The notes under the pieces: model-generated
Databases searched by the model: none
What the model was told of the DNA's origin: nothing
What the model saw: the letters and a program-made list of their open reading frames with translations, nothing else
Made by a program: the position numbers and the translations under genes
Assembly: GCA_016125505.1 (NCBI GenBank)
Contig: WGLP01000004.1
Span: 1-64,000, forward strand
Origin: Gammaproteobacteria bacterium
GTDB taxonomy: Bacteria; Pseudomonadota; Gammaproteobacteria; UBA6429; Thiohalophilaceae
DNA length: 64,000 bases
Direction of reading: 5' to 3'
In this document: positions 52,252-61,164 of the stretch, in pieces
Layout: each line of letters begins with the position of its first letter
Numbering within the stretch: position 1 is the first letter of the stretch

Positions 52252-53529
52252 TCAATACAGCAAATTTACCAGATACAGACTTAGCCAGGGGATGTAGGTG
52301 ATCAGTAACAAGGCGGCGATCAACACAAACATCCAGGGTATGGCCGCGCGTGTCACCTGTCCCAGACTCATGCCAGTCAGGCCCGCGGCAACGTAGAGAT
52401 TCAGGCCGACCGGTGGGGTAATCATGCCCACTTCCATATTGGTGGTCATGACCACGCCCAGGTGGATCGGGTCGATGCCCAGGTGCACGGCAATGGGATG
52501 AAACAGGGGAGCCATGATCAGCAAAATTGAAGACGGTTCCATGAAATCCCCGGCGAACCAGAGGATCACGTTCACCAGCAACAAAAAGACATGTGCGCCC
52601 GGTTCGTGCGCCAGCACCGCCTTGGCCAGGTTCTGCGGCACCTGCTCTTCCGTCAACACGTGCGCGAAGATCATTGCACAGGCAATGATGAACATGATCA
52701 CCGCCGTCATCTTGGAGGCATCCAGCATCACCTTGGGCACGTCCTTGAAACCCATGTCCTTGTGTACGAACAGGGCGATCACGGCCGAATACACCGCCGC
52801 CACGGCAGCCGCCTCGGTCGGTGTGAACACACCACCGTAAATGCCGCCGACCACGATCACGATCAGGAGCAGGCCCCAAAATGCACGCACAAAAGATTTG
52901 AACAGATGGCCAACTCCCTGCCAGGGTTCGTGCGGCATCTTGCGCCTGCGCGCAACGATCCAGGTCACGGTCAATAACATCACCCCCATCAGGATGCCGG
53001 GCAGGATGCCGGCAATAAACATCTTGCCGACGGACTCCTCGACGGCATCGGCATACACAATCATGGGGATGGAGGGCGGGATCAGGATCCCCATGCTGCC
53101 GGAAGTCGCAATGACACCGACAGTAAACTCCTTGCTGTAGCCCGCCTTGATCATGCCCGGGATGAGGATGGAACCGATGGCCACGACGGTGGCCGGTGAC
53201 GAACCGGAAATGGCGGCGAACAGCATGCACGACACAACACCCGCCATCGCCAGACCGCCGTGCGTCCAGCCGACCAGGGCCTTGGCAAAATCGATCAGGC
53301 GTTCGGACACGCCGCCGGTAGTGAGAAAGTGCGAGGAGAGAATAAAAAACGGAATCGCCAGCAAGGTCGTGTGTTCCATCGTGCTGAACAGCTTCTGCGC
53401 CACGACCACGGGCGACATGTCGGCAGTCAGGAAGACATAGATCAGCGAGGTCAGGCCCAGGCTGATGGAGATGGGCACGCCGATCAGCAGCAGAATCAAG
53501 AGCCCGACGAATAACAGCGTGACCGTCAC
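52252..53529 (-). CDS. dctM: TRAP transporter large permease (DctM)
   Basis: A 425-residue protein with about 12 membrane helices, the ion-coupled translocation subunit. DctM features include IPFFILSSHFLTTGGVSERLIDFAKALVGWTHGGLAMAGVVSCMLFAAISGSSPATVVAIGSILIPGM and PPSIPMIVYADAVEESVGKMFIAGILPG. It uses a sodium gradient to import organic anions. The start overlaps the DctQ stop by 4 nt (53526-53529). Confidence 0.95.
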   Translation of the reverse strand: MTVTLLFVGLLILLLIGVPISISLGLTSLIYVFLTADMSPVVVAQKLFSTMEHTTLLAIPFFILSSHFLTTGGVSERLIDFAKALVGWTHGGLAMAGVVSCMLFAAISGSSPATVVAIGSILIPGMIKAGYSKEFTVGVIATSGSMGILIPPSIPMIVYADAVEESVGKMFIAGILPGILMGVMLLTVTWIVARRRKMPHEPWQGVGHLFKSFVRAFWGLLLIVIVVGGIYGGVFTPTEAAAVAAVYSAVIALFVHKDMGFKDVPKVMLDASKMTAVIMFIIACAMIFAHVLTEEQVPQNLAKAVLAHEPGAHVFLLLVNVILWFAGDFMEPSSILLIMAPLFHPIAVHLGIDPIHLGVVMTTNMEVGMITPPVGLNLYVAAGLTGMSLGQVTRAAIPWMFVLIAALLLITYIPWLSLYLVNLLY

Positions 53530-54053
53530 TTTTCGAGCTCCTCTATCTCTTTCGGCATCTGACTGCTGTGGATCAGTTCACGCTGATCCGTCAGGATCTG
53601 CCAGGCGATAAACAGGAAGTGATACAGCATCAGGCTCATGCCGACGGGGATCGCCAGATACGGGATCCATTGCGGGATTTGCAAATCCTGGGTGCGGTCG
53701 CCCCAGTCATAGATCTTGATAATATAAATCAGCGACTCGTAGTCCACGATCGCGACAAAGCCGATGCAGCACAACACGGCGACGACAGTAGTGGCCTTGC
53801 GCATGCCCGGTTTTAACTTTACCACCAGGACATCGATACCGAGATGGATACCCGCCTTCACCCCGTGCGCCGCACCGACGAGCACCACCCAGGCAAACAG
53901 ATACTGCACCGTCTCCAGGGCCCAGGTCAGACCGCTGTCAAAAATATACCGTAGCACCACGTTGGCAAACAGCAGCAACGTGGCGACGGCAAAAGCGATC
54001 GTGATGGTATATTTCTCAAATAAATCGATATAGCGATTCAGTGACTGCAACAT
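53526..54053 (-). CDS. dctQ: TRAP transporter small permease (DctQ)
   Basis: A 175-residue protein with four helices (ITIAFAVATLLLFANVVLRYIF, LETVQYLFAWVVLVGAAHGVKAGIHLGIDVLV, TTVVAVLCCIGFVAIVDYE, WIPYLAIPVGMSLMLYHFLFIA). It stabilises DctM. It starts 30 nt after dctP and overlaps dctM by 4 nt. Confidence 0.93.
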   Translation of the reverse strand: MLQSLNRYIDLFEKYTITIAFAVATLLLFANVVLRYIFDSGLTWALETVQYLFAWVVLVGAAHGVKAGIHLGIDVLVVKLKPGMRKATTVVAVLCCIGFVAIVDYESLIYIIKIYDWGDRTQDLQIPQWIPYLAIPVGMSLMLYHFLFIAWQILTDQRELIHSSQMPKEIEELEK

Positions 54054-54083
54054 CTGAACCCCACTACATTCTGGTTATTCGAT

Positions 54084-55088
54084 TTATTTTTTCAGCAGGC
54101 CGGTGATCTCATCCAGCAACTCGCCACCGATCTCACCACGGAATTGCGTCCATACCGGCTGGCATGCCTGCTTCCAGGCAGCGCGTTCCTGCGGCGTCAA
54201 CTCCACGACCTTGGCGTAATGGTCTTCCTCGATCTTCTTGCGATCCTCTTTATCGGCCTCCGCGGCGTACTGACGATTGGCGGTCGTGGCTTCCTTGAGG
54301 ATCTCGGTCAGTTGGGCGCGGATATCCTTGGGCAGATGCTGCCAGAAATCCTGGCTCACCACCACGAGATACCCCAGGTAGGAATGATTGGAGACCGAGA
54401 TATAGGACTGCACTTCATAAAATTTCTTGGAGTAGATGTTCGACCAGGCATTCTCCTGACCATCCACCACACCTTGCGCGAGGGCGGTATAGACCTCCTT
54501 GAAAGGCAGTTTCTGCGGTGTACCGCCCAGGGCCTTGATCATCGCCTCAGCCACATTGGAAGACTGGATGCGGAATTTCTTGCCGGTAAAATCATCCGGC
54601 ACCTTACGCAGCGGGTGATCGCCCTTGATGGAAAACACCTTCATGCCGTTATCCCACACGGTGAGCGCCCGCAATCCCTTCTTGCCCAGCCCGTCGGTCA
54701 TCTTGTCCATCAGCGGTGAATCCACCAGCTTGTGCACATCATTCATGTCATCAAACAGGTAGGGCAAATCGAAGGCCTGCAGGGTATCCGAGAATTTGAC
54801 GAACTTGGACAGGCTGGGCGCGGCCATGATACCGGTGGTGCGGCTGGTATTCAGGCGCATGGCCTCCAGTACCTTGTCGTCGTTATAGAGTTGTGAATTG
54901 GGGAAGACCTCGACCTTGACCTTGCCTTTCATGCGTTCATTCACCAGCTTGGCGAACAGATCCGCTGCCTTGCCTTTCGGGGTTCCCGGTGCCACCACAT
55001 GGGAAAACTTGATCAGGTATTCCGCCTGTGCTGCGGTGAACGGCATACCCAGTGTCGCGATAAAGACGACAAGCAATAGACGTTTCAT
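54084..55088 (-). CDS. dctP: TRAP substrate-binding protein (DctP)
   Basis: A 334-residue periplasmic binding protein with a signal peptide ending AQA and GAGGAG 6 nt before the ATG. DctP family segments are YLIKFSHVVAPGTPKGKAADLFAKLVNERMKGKVKVEVFPNSQL, FRIQSSNVAEAMIKALGGTPQKLPFKEVYTALAQGVVDGQENAWSNI. The conserved Arg in the FRIQ segment binds the carboxylate. C4-dicarboxylate is the best guess for the ligand. It is the first gene of dctPQM. No dctBD regulators are adjacent. Confidence 0.94.
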   Translation of the reverse strand: MKRLLLVVFIATLGMPFTAAQAEYLIKFSHVVAPGTPKGKAADLFAKLVNERMKGKVKVEVFPNSQLYNDDKVLEAMRLNTSRTTGIMAAPSLSKFVKFSDTLQAFDLPYLFDDMNDVHKLVDSPLMDKMTDGLGKKGLRALTVWDNGMKVFSIKGDHPLRKVPDDFTGKKFRIQSSNVAEAMIKALGGTPQKLPFKEVYTALAQGVVDGQENAWSNIYSKKFYEVQSYISVSNHSYLGYLVVVSQDFWQHLPKDIRAQLTEILKEATTANRQYAAEADKEDRKKIEEDHYAKVVELTPQERAAWKQACQPVWTQFRGEIGGELLDEITGLLKK

Positions 55089-55280
55089 GGCTGACTCCTC
55101 TTCTTATGGTGTGAATATTTTTATTTTGTATGATGCGGTTTTACCGTTGTACGCACGGTCAACGCTAACTTAAGCTTAACACCGTCCCGGACAAACGCCA
55201 GTTCAGCACCGGCCGAAATTCCCATGGCGGCATGAAATGAGTACGCCAGTACCGCCCGTGTTCAGGATATACTTATCAAG

Positions 55281-57338
55281 ATGAAACCACGCTTCACCGA
55301 AACCAGCATCCCGATCCCCAGTCAGCTCTTCCGGGGCAAGAAACGTCTGCGCATCGCCCTCGTTGGCCTGCCCAACAGCGGCAAAAGTACCCTGTTTACC
55401 GCGGTTTCCGCCACTTCGGTCCAGACCGGCGAGCTGACCGGCACCCACCGTGCCTATGGCGAGTGCCGGGTCCAGATCGGGCTGGACGAAGCGGACCTTA
55501 TCGATTTGCCCAGCATCCATAGCCTGCACCATCCCAAGCACGGTGACCGCGTCACCTTGCAGTATCTGCTCTGGGGCGATCAGCGGCCGGTGGTCTCCGC
55601 CCACGACAGCGACGCGCCACCCGCACCGTTTTCACGGCCGGACCTGATCATCCAGGTGATGGACGCCACCGCCCTGGATCGCCATCTGGAATTGACCATG
55701 GAATTATCGATGCTGGGTTTGCCCGTCGTCATCGCCCTCAACATGATCGATCAGGCGCGCCACAAGGGCATGCACATCAATACCCGCCGTTTGAGTAAAT
55801 CGTTGGGCATGCCGGTTGTCCCGACCAATGCCCGGATGGGCGAAGGCATCGCGGAGCTGTTCAAAACCGCTGTCGCCGCCATGCGCAACGATGTTTGCCC
55901 GCTGCCACAACCGGCGAGTCCGCATATCTGCGAAGTACTCAAACCGCTTGGCACCGCACTCAACCGTCCGGAGATCCTGGACGCATTCCATGCGCCGCAT
56001 CCACTGCTGGTCATGCAGATCGCTGCCAACGACAGCTATTTCTTCGATGAGCTTCAGCAACACTTTCCCACCCTGTTGCCGGAAGTGACGCAATTGCGCG
56101 AACAGGCGGAACAACGTTTGCCACGCCCCCTGGCCGAAGAGATCCATGCCGACCGCCTGCACCGCGCTGCCACCTTGTTCGAACGGGTGACGCGTATCGG
56201 CGAACCCTTCAGCGGGCGTGGCTGGCGCTACTGGCTGGATGAACTGTTCCTGCATCCGCATTGGGGACTGCTCGGCAGCCTCTCCGTATTCGCCGCCGTC
56301 CTGTTCGTGGTGTTTGAAGTCAGTACCTGGATCGATTCCCTGACCTCCGCCCGTCTGGTGGAATGGATCTCGGTCTGGCAACCGACGACGACGCTGGGCG
56401 TGATCGGTCGCGCCATCGCCGATGGCCTGATCGGCCTCATCGGCATTGTCGTACCTTATATGATCCCGCTGGTGATGTTACTGGTCGCGCTGGAAGAGAG
56501 CGGCATCATGCAACGCATCGCCTTTGTGGTGGATCGCTGGTTTCACCATCTGGGTCTGCATGGCGGCGTGGCCGTGCCCTTCCTGCTCGGTCTGGGTTGT
56601 AACGTCCCGGCCCTGTCCGCGGCGGCAACGACGACCCGCGGCCGCGAACGCCTGATTGCCTCCCTGCTCATCACCTTTGTGCCGTGTTCTGCACGCTCTG
56701 CCGTGATCCTTGCCCTGGCCGGCAAATATCTCGGCGGCCTGGGGATCTTCGCCATCTTCATGTTGACCATGATCGTAATCGCCCTGCTTGGCCAGATCTT
56801 TCGCCGTCGCTATCGTGCAGACACGGGACCAGGTCAGGTGCAGGAGATCCCGCCCTATGCCATGCCGCAGTGGGGTTCGATGTTGCGTACTACCTGGGAA
56901 CGCACCAGTGACATCCTGACCATCGTGACACCCCTGCTGGTCGGCGGCAGCATCGTGCTGGCCTTGTTAGGTCATTTCGGTGCCGATGCCGTGATCAACA
57001 CCGCCCTCACGCCGATCACGCACTGGTGGCTGGGACTGCCGGTGGTGCTTGGGGTGCCGATCCTGTTCGGTATTCTGCGCAAGGAGCTGTCACTGCTCAT
57101 GGTGTATCAGGCCCTCGGCGGGTTTGACGTCGGGCATTACATGAACTGGGTGCAGATCATGACATTCCTGATCTTCCTCACGTTTTATTTTCCCTGTATC
57201 TCGACCTTTGCCGTCATGCTGCGAACCTTGGGCAGGCGCCAGGCCTTGTTCTCGGTTGGCCTGTCCGTCGGCGTGGCCTTACTGGTCAGCGGGGCGATTC
57301 GATTCATTCTGGAAATTACGCATCACTTTCTCGCCTGA
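55281..57338 (+). CDS. feoB: FeoB-like ferrous iron transporter
   Basis: A 685-residue FeoB homologue. The N-terminal GTPase domain has G1 GLPNSGKST, G4 NMID and G5-like PTNARMGEG. The G3 motif reads DLPSIHSL rather than the usual DLPGxYSL, replacing the conserved Gly by Ser. The GTPase is followed by a helical region and the Gate/Nucleos membrane core (VPFLLGLGCNVPALSAAATTTRGRERLIASLLITFVPCSARSAVI). It imports Fe2+ across the inner membrane. No feoA or feoC is adjacent. There is no clear Shine-Dalgarno; TATACT lies just upstream (55268-55273). Confidence 0.9.
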   Translation: MKPRFTETSIPIPSQLFRGKKRLRIALVGLPNSGKSTLFTAVSATSVQTGELTGTHRAYGECRVQIGLDEADLIDLPSIHSLHHPKHGDRVTLQYLLWGDQRPVVSAHDSDAPPAPFSRPDLIIQVMDATALDRHLELTMELSMLGLPVVIALNMIDQARHKGMHINTRRLSKSLGMPVVPTNARMGEGIAELFKTAVAAMRNDVCPLPQPASPHICEVLKPLGTALNRPEILDAFHAPHPLLVMQIAANDSYFFDELQQHFPTLLPEVTQLREQAEQRLPRPLAEEIHADRLHRAATLFERVTRIGEPFSGRGWRYWLDELFLHPHWGLLGSLSVFAAVLFVVFEVSTWIDSLTSARLVEWISVWQPTTTLGVIGRAIADGLIGLIGIVVPYMIPLVMLLVALEESGIMQRIAFVVDRWFHHLGLHGGVAVPFLLGLGCNVPALSAAATTTRGRERLIASLLITFVPCSARSAVILALAGKYLGGLGIFAIFMLTMIVIALLGQIFRRRYRADTGPGQVQEIPPYAMPQWGSMLRTTWERTSDILTIVTPLLVGGSIVLALLGHFGADAVINTALTPITHWWLGLPVVLGVPILFGILRKELSLLMVYQALGGFDVGHYMNWVQIMTFLIFLTFYFPCISTFAVMLRTLGRRQALFSVGLSVGVALLVSGAIRFILEITHHFLA

Positions 57339-57440
57339 TTGACACGTCAGGCCGTTCTATTCCTTAGGGCTTGTGTCAGATCAAAATACGCGCTTTTGCA
57401 ATCGCTATACTTGGCGAGACTGTTGCGAAGGAGAATCACC

Positions 57441-58694
57441 ATGGCCGATATCCGGGATCCCGCACTCGCCGAGCAAGGTGAAGCACGCATTGCCTGGGCA
57501 CTCAAAGAGATGCCTGTGCTCCGACTGCTTCAGCAACGCCTCGCCGACGAGCGGCCTTTGCAGGGCGTGCGCATCAGTGCCTGCCTGCACATCACTACCG
57601 AGACCGCCAACCTCGCGCGGACATTACAGATTGCCGGCGCAGACCTGGTCTTGTGCGCCAGCAATCCCCTGAGCACGCAGGATGACGTGGCCGCTGCGCT
57701 GGTTTCCAATTCCGCGATTCCCGTGTTTGCCATTCGCGGCGAATCCACCGAGGTATATTACCAGCACATTCGCGCCGCGCTGGCGCATCAGCCGCAGCTG
57801 ACCATGGATGATGGCGCCGACCTGGTGAGCGAGTTACACAAGACGCGTACCGATTTACTTGCCGGCATGATTGGCGGCACGGAGGAGACGACGACCGGCG
57901 TGATTCGGCTGCGTGCGATGGCCAGGGCGGGTGCCTTGCAGTATCCGATCGTTGCCGTGAACGACGCCATGACCAAACACCTCTTTGATAACCGCTATGG
58001 CACCGGTCAAAGCGCGCTTGATGGAATCATTCGCGCCACGAATATCTTGCTGGCAGGCAAGACCTTCACCGTGGTGGGTTATGGCTGGTGCGGACGTGGA
58101 CTGGCTCTGCGCGCGCGCGGACATGGTGCCCATGTCATCGTCTGCGAAGTCGATCCGCTGCGCGCGCTGGAAGCCAGCATGGATGGCTATCGTGTCATGC
58201 CCCTGCAGGACGCCGCGCGTGAATCGGATTTCATGGTCACGGTGACCGGCGACAAACACGCAATCGATGCCGAACATCTGCAGGTCATGAAGGACGGTTG
58301 CGTACTGGCGAACGCGGGACACTTCAACGTTGAGATCAATATCCCCGCGCTCGCCGCCATGAGCACCGGTAAAACGCGGCCGCGCACAGCGGTGGAAGAA
58401 TTCACTTTAAAAGACGGACGCATTCTGCGGCTGTTGGCGGAAGGCCGCCTGGTAAATCTTGCAGCGGCGGAAGGCCATCCCTCCGCCGTCATGGACATGA
58501 GTTTCGCCAATCAGGTGCTGTGCGCAATCCATTTGTTTCAACACCACGGCCAATTGGCGCGCAGCGTACATGGCGTCCCGGCTGAAATCGATCAGGAGAT
58601 CGCCCGGCTCAAACTGGCGGCCATGGATATTCACATCGATCAACTGACCGACGCACAGGAACGCTATCTGAATTCGTGGCAGGAAGGCACCTGA
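57441..58694 (+). CDS. ahcY: Adenosylhomocysteinase
   Basis: A 417-residue S-adenosylhomocysteine hydrolase, splitting SAH into adenosine and homocysteine with bound NAD. ATG 57441 has AAGGAG 7 nt upstream; an extended frame to 57339 is not supported. Conserved segments are [103 protein letters not shown] and [13 protein letters not shown]. It belongs to the shorter form without the internal insert of the E. coli-absent long bacterial type. The isoaspartate methyltransferase, which makes SAH, follows after 10 nt. Confidence 0.95.
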   Translation: MADIRDPALAEQGEARIAWALKEMPVLRLLQQRLADERPLQGVRISACLHITTETANLARTLQIAGADLVLCASNPLSTQDDVAAALVSNSAIPVFAIRGESTEVYYQHIRAALAHQPQLTMDDGADLVSELHKTRTDLLAGMIGGTEETTTGVIRLRAMARAGALQYPIVAVNDAMTKHLFDNRYGTGQSALDGIIRATNILLAGKTFTVVGYGWCGRGLALRARGHGAHVIVCEVDPLRALEASMDGYRVMPLQDAARESDFMVTVTGDKHAIDAEHLQVMKDGCVLANAGHFNVEINIPALAAMSTGKTRPRTAVEEFTLKDGRILRLLAEGRLVNLAAAEGHPSAVMDMSFANQVLCAIHLFQHHGQLARSVHGVPAEIDQEIARLKLAAMDIHIDQLTDAQERYLNSWQEGT

Positions 58695-58704
58695 GGTACA
58701 CGCC

Positions 58705-59400
58705 ATGTGGAACACCAGTGCGGACGAGATGATTGAAACGATTCGCAGTGAGGCGAAATACACCGCGTCTTACACCGGCCGCGACAAGTTCAGCGACCGT
58801 GTCATGCAGGCCATGCGCGATGTCGATCGCAAGGCCTTCGTACCGGAAGCGTATCAGCACATGGCCTATGATAATGGGCCTTTATCTATCGGCCATGGCC
58901 AAACCATTTCGCAACCGTATATTGTTGCGCTGATGACGGACATGCTTAATCTCACGCCGCAAAGCCGGGTCCTGGAGATCGGCACCGGCTCAGGCTATCA
59001 GGCGGCGATCCTCTCGCGTGTCGCCAAATACGTCTACACTATCGAGCGCGTGCCGGCGCTGGCACAGGCTGCGACAAAACGACTGGCGCAACTGGGTTAT
59101 CACAACATCGAAGTGCGTTGCGACGATGGTTACTACGGTTGGCAGGACAAGGCCCCGTTCGATGCCATCATTGTGACCGCCGCCGCCAGCCATATCCCAC
59201 AGAGCCTGACCGATCAATTACAGACCGGTGGCCGGATGATCATCCCGGTTGGATTGCAGTATCTGCCGCAACAATTGTTATTGGTCAGCAAAGATGAAAC
59301 GGGAAATACCCGGACGGAATTTATACTGGATGTGGCGTTCGTCCCTTTAGTCACTGAAGCCGACAATCTTGTCCCGCCGGACCATGAACCCGGGACATAA
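58705..59400 (+). CDS. pcm: Protein-L-isoaspartate O-methyltransferase
   Basis: A 231-residue PCMT family enzyme, methylating isoaspartyl residues in damaged proteins with S-adenosylmethionine. Typical segments are RKAFVPEAYQHMAYDNGPLSIGHGQTISQPYIVALMTDML, VLEIGTGSGYQAAILSRVAKYVYTIER and GRMIIPVGL. It is 10 nt after the adenosylhomocysteinase gene, matching product removal. An ATG at 58705 is preceded by GAGGTACACGCC. Confidence 0.92.
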   Translation: MWNTSADEMIETIRSEAKYTASYTGRDKFSDRVMQAMRDVDRKAFVPEAYQHMAYDNGPLSIGHGQTISQPYIVALMTDMLNLTPQSRVLEIGTGSGYQAAILSRVAKYVYTIERVPALAQAATKRLAQLGYHNIEVRCDDGYYGWQDKAPFDAIIVTAAASHIPQSLTDQLQTGGRMIIPVGLQYLPQQLLLVSKDETGNTRTEFILDVAFVPLVTEADNLVPPDHEPGT

Positions 59401-59516
59401 CCGGCAGACAGTCCGCCTTACCACCGGCATACATCGTCAATCTGGCGCTTGCACACCTGTCGTCGCGGGATACGCTCAATACTTGCGCTGATTCAGACAG
59501 CAATCTATATATAAGT

Positions 59517-61160
59517 ATGATTTCAAGTAATCTCTGGACTGCGCAGCGGCGCGGCAGGCGTCTGGCGGCCGTACTGCTCCTGGTATTTGCACTACCCCTG
59601 TTCGCGACACTCGCATTGTTATCCACGACTGTCCACGCGGATGACGACACATCCCGAATTTATCATTTAGGGATTTTTCCCTATATGGCGCCGCGCCAGA
59701 TTATCAAGTACTACGGCCCGATAGCCGCCGACATGGAGATGGCGCTACATCGAAAAGTAAAGTTGGAGAGTCAACGCAGCTTTAGCGCATTCAGTCAGGC
59801 CCTCAGTCAACATACCTACGATATCGCCCTGATCCAGCCTTTTGATTACCCCCGGGCGGTCGACAAAGACGGCTATATCCCGCTGGCGCGTCTGTCCGCA
59901 CCACTGGTGACACAGTTTTACGTACGCAGCGACAGTCCGTATCACACCCTCAACGATTTGCGCGGGACCACCCTCGCCATGCCACCCGCCAAGGCCGCGA
60001 ATTCACGCATGGCACTGCGCGCACTCTATGACAACCAACTGATCCCGGGACGCGACATCGAGATTCGTTATTTCAATTCACATGACTCATGTCTGCAGCA
60101 GGTATGGGTGGGTAACGCCAGCGCCTGCACGACAGCCGCACCCCCGGTCAAGGTTTTCGAAAATCGCATGCAGGCAAGTTTACGTCCTATCTATGCTACG
60201 CCTCCGATTCCGCATGTGCTGTTCGTCGCCGAGCCGCGCGTTCCCCTCGATGATCGCACCCGGCTGCAACAACTCATTATCGGCTGGGACAAAAGCGAAC
60301 ATGGCCGCACCATCCTCAGCCAACTTGGCTTCCCCGCTTTTGTGCCCGTCAAGGCGGATGACTACAGCATCATGCATCATTACGAACCCGCGAATGTCAT
60401 TACCTCCGCCAGTGCGGGTGATGCCCGTGATTTCGTGCTTGGTATCTTTCCTTACCTGTCGACGCGGCAACTGGTGAAAAACTTTGCGCCGTTGCTACCC
60501 GCGTTTACACGCGCGGTGGAAATGCCGGTGCATCTACGCACTGCCACGAGCTTCGGCAGTTTTTCCGATAATCTGGCGGCCGGTATGTACGATATCGTGC
60601 TGGTTCAGCCCTTTGAATTCGAAAGGGCCGTAAGTCTTGGCTATATGCCCCTGGCCGGGATGAAAGAGCCGGCCTATGCCAGTTTCTACGTACGCAAGGA
60701 TTCGCCTTACCACGACATCCTCGACTTCAAGGGCAAAATCATCGCGATGTCGCCGCGAGAGTCCGCCACGTCACGACTGGGGCTGCATGCATTAAGGAAG
60801 GCAGGTATCGATCCAAGGCATGATGTCGTCATCAAATACGTCAGTACGCATGATGCCTGCCTGCGACAAGTACAGCGGAAAACCGCCGCCACATGCATCA
60901 CCTCCCCGATTGTCCTGAAAATGCTACCCGGGGATTTTGCGGACGGTTTGCGTAAAGTCGGTGAAACGGAGAAAATGCCAGGCGTGGTATTCCTCGCCCA
61001 CAAGCGCGTGCCGGCAAACCTGCGCCAAAAATTAAAACAGGAGATCTTGTCCTGGTCACAGACAAAAGAAGGGGAAAAGATTCTTGCATCCATGCAGTTT
61101 GGCAGTTTCGTGCCCGTGAATCCGTCGGTATACGAAAATCTCTCTGAGACAGGACAGTAA
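59517..61160 (+). CDS. Tandem PhnD-like periplasmic binding protein
   Basis: A 547-residue protein with an N-terminal signal peptide or anchor (LAAVLLLVFALPLFATLALLSTTVHA). Two homologous PhnD/phosphonate-type binding domains follow, at about 48-285 (LGIFPYMAPRQIIKYYGPIAADME) and 305-530 (LGIFPYLSTRQLVKNFAPLLPAFT). Both share DIALIQPF or DIVLVQPF, FYVRSDSPYH or FYVRKDSPYH, and HDSCLQQV or HDACLRQV with a second Cys downstream. The ligand is unknown. It is 4 nt before a membrane PAS-GGDEF-EAL gene and is probably its ligand-sensing partner. The start lacks a Shine-Dalgarno; CTATATATAAG ends one base before the ATG. Confidence 0.86.
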   Translation: MISSNLWTAQRRGRRLAAVLLLVFALPLFATLALLSTTVHADDDTSRIYHLGIFPYMAPRQIIKYYGPIAADMEMALHRKVKLESQRSFSAFSQALSQHTYDIALIQPFDYPRAVDKDGYIPLARLSAPLVTQFYVRSDSPYHTLNDLRGTTLAMPPAKAANSRMALRALYDNQLIPGRDIEIRYFNSHDSCLQQVWVGNASACTTAAPPVKVFENRMQASLRPIYATPPIPHVLFVAEPRVPLDDRTRLQQLIIGWDKSEHGRTILSQLGFPAFVPVKADDYSIMHHYEPANVITSASAGDARDFVLGIFPYLSTRQLVKNFAPLLPAFTRAVEMPVHLRTATSFGSFSDNLAAGMYDIVLVQPFEFERAVSLGYMPLAGMKEPAYASFYVRKDSPYHDILDFKGKIIAMSPRESATSRLGLHALRKAGIDPRHDVVIKYVSTHDACLRQVQRKTAATCITSPIVLKMLPGDFADGLRKVGETEKMPGVVFLAHKRVPANLRQKLKQEILSWSQTKEGEKILASMQFGSFVPVNPSVYENLSETGQ

Positions 61161-61164
61161 TCGC

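Noticed and set aside
52199-53230. Long 343-codon frame on the minus strand overlapping dctM
   Set aside because: It is a shadow in another frame of the TRAP large permease, with low-complexity His/Arg/Gly-rich translation and no family resemblance.
55268-55281. Leaderless transcript for feoB
   Set aside because: A TATACT lies 8 nt before the ATG, but there is no good -35 element, so the evidence is too thin for a promoter call.
57339-57440. Possible SAH riboswitch upstream of the adenosylhomocysteinase gene
   Set aside because: I looked for the GC-rich conserved core expected of SAH riboswitches and did not find it; only a normal ribosome-binding site is visible.
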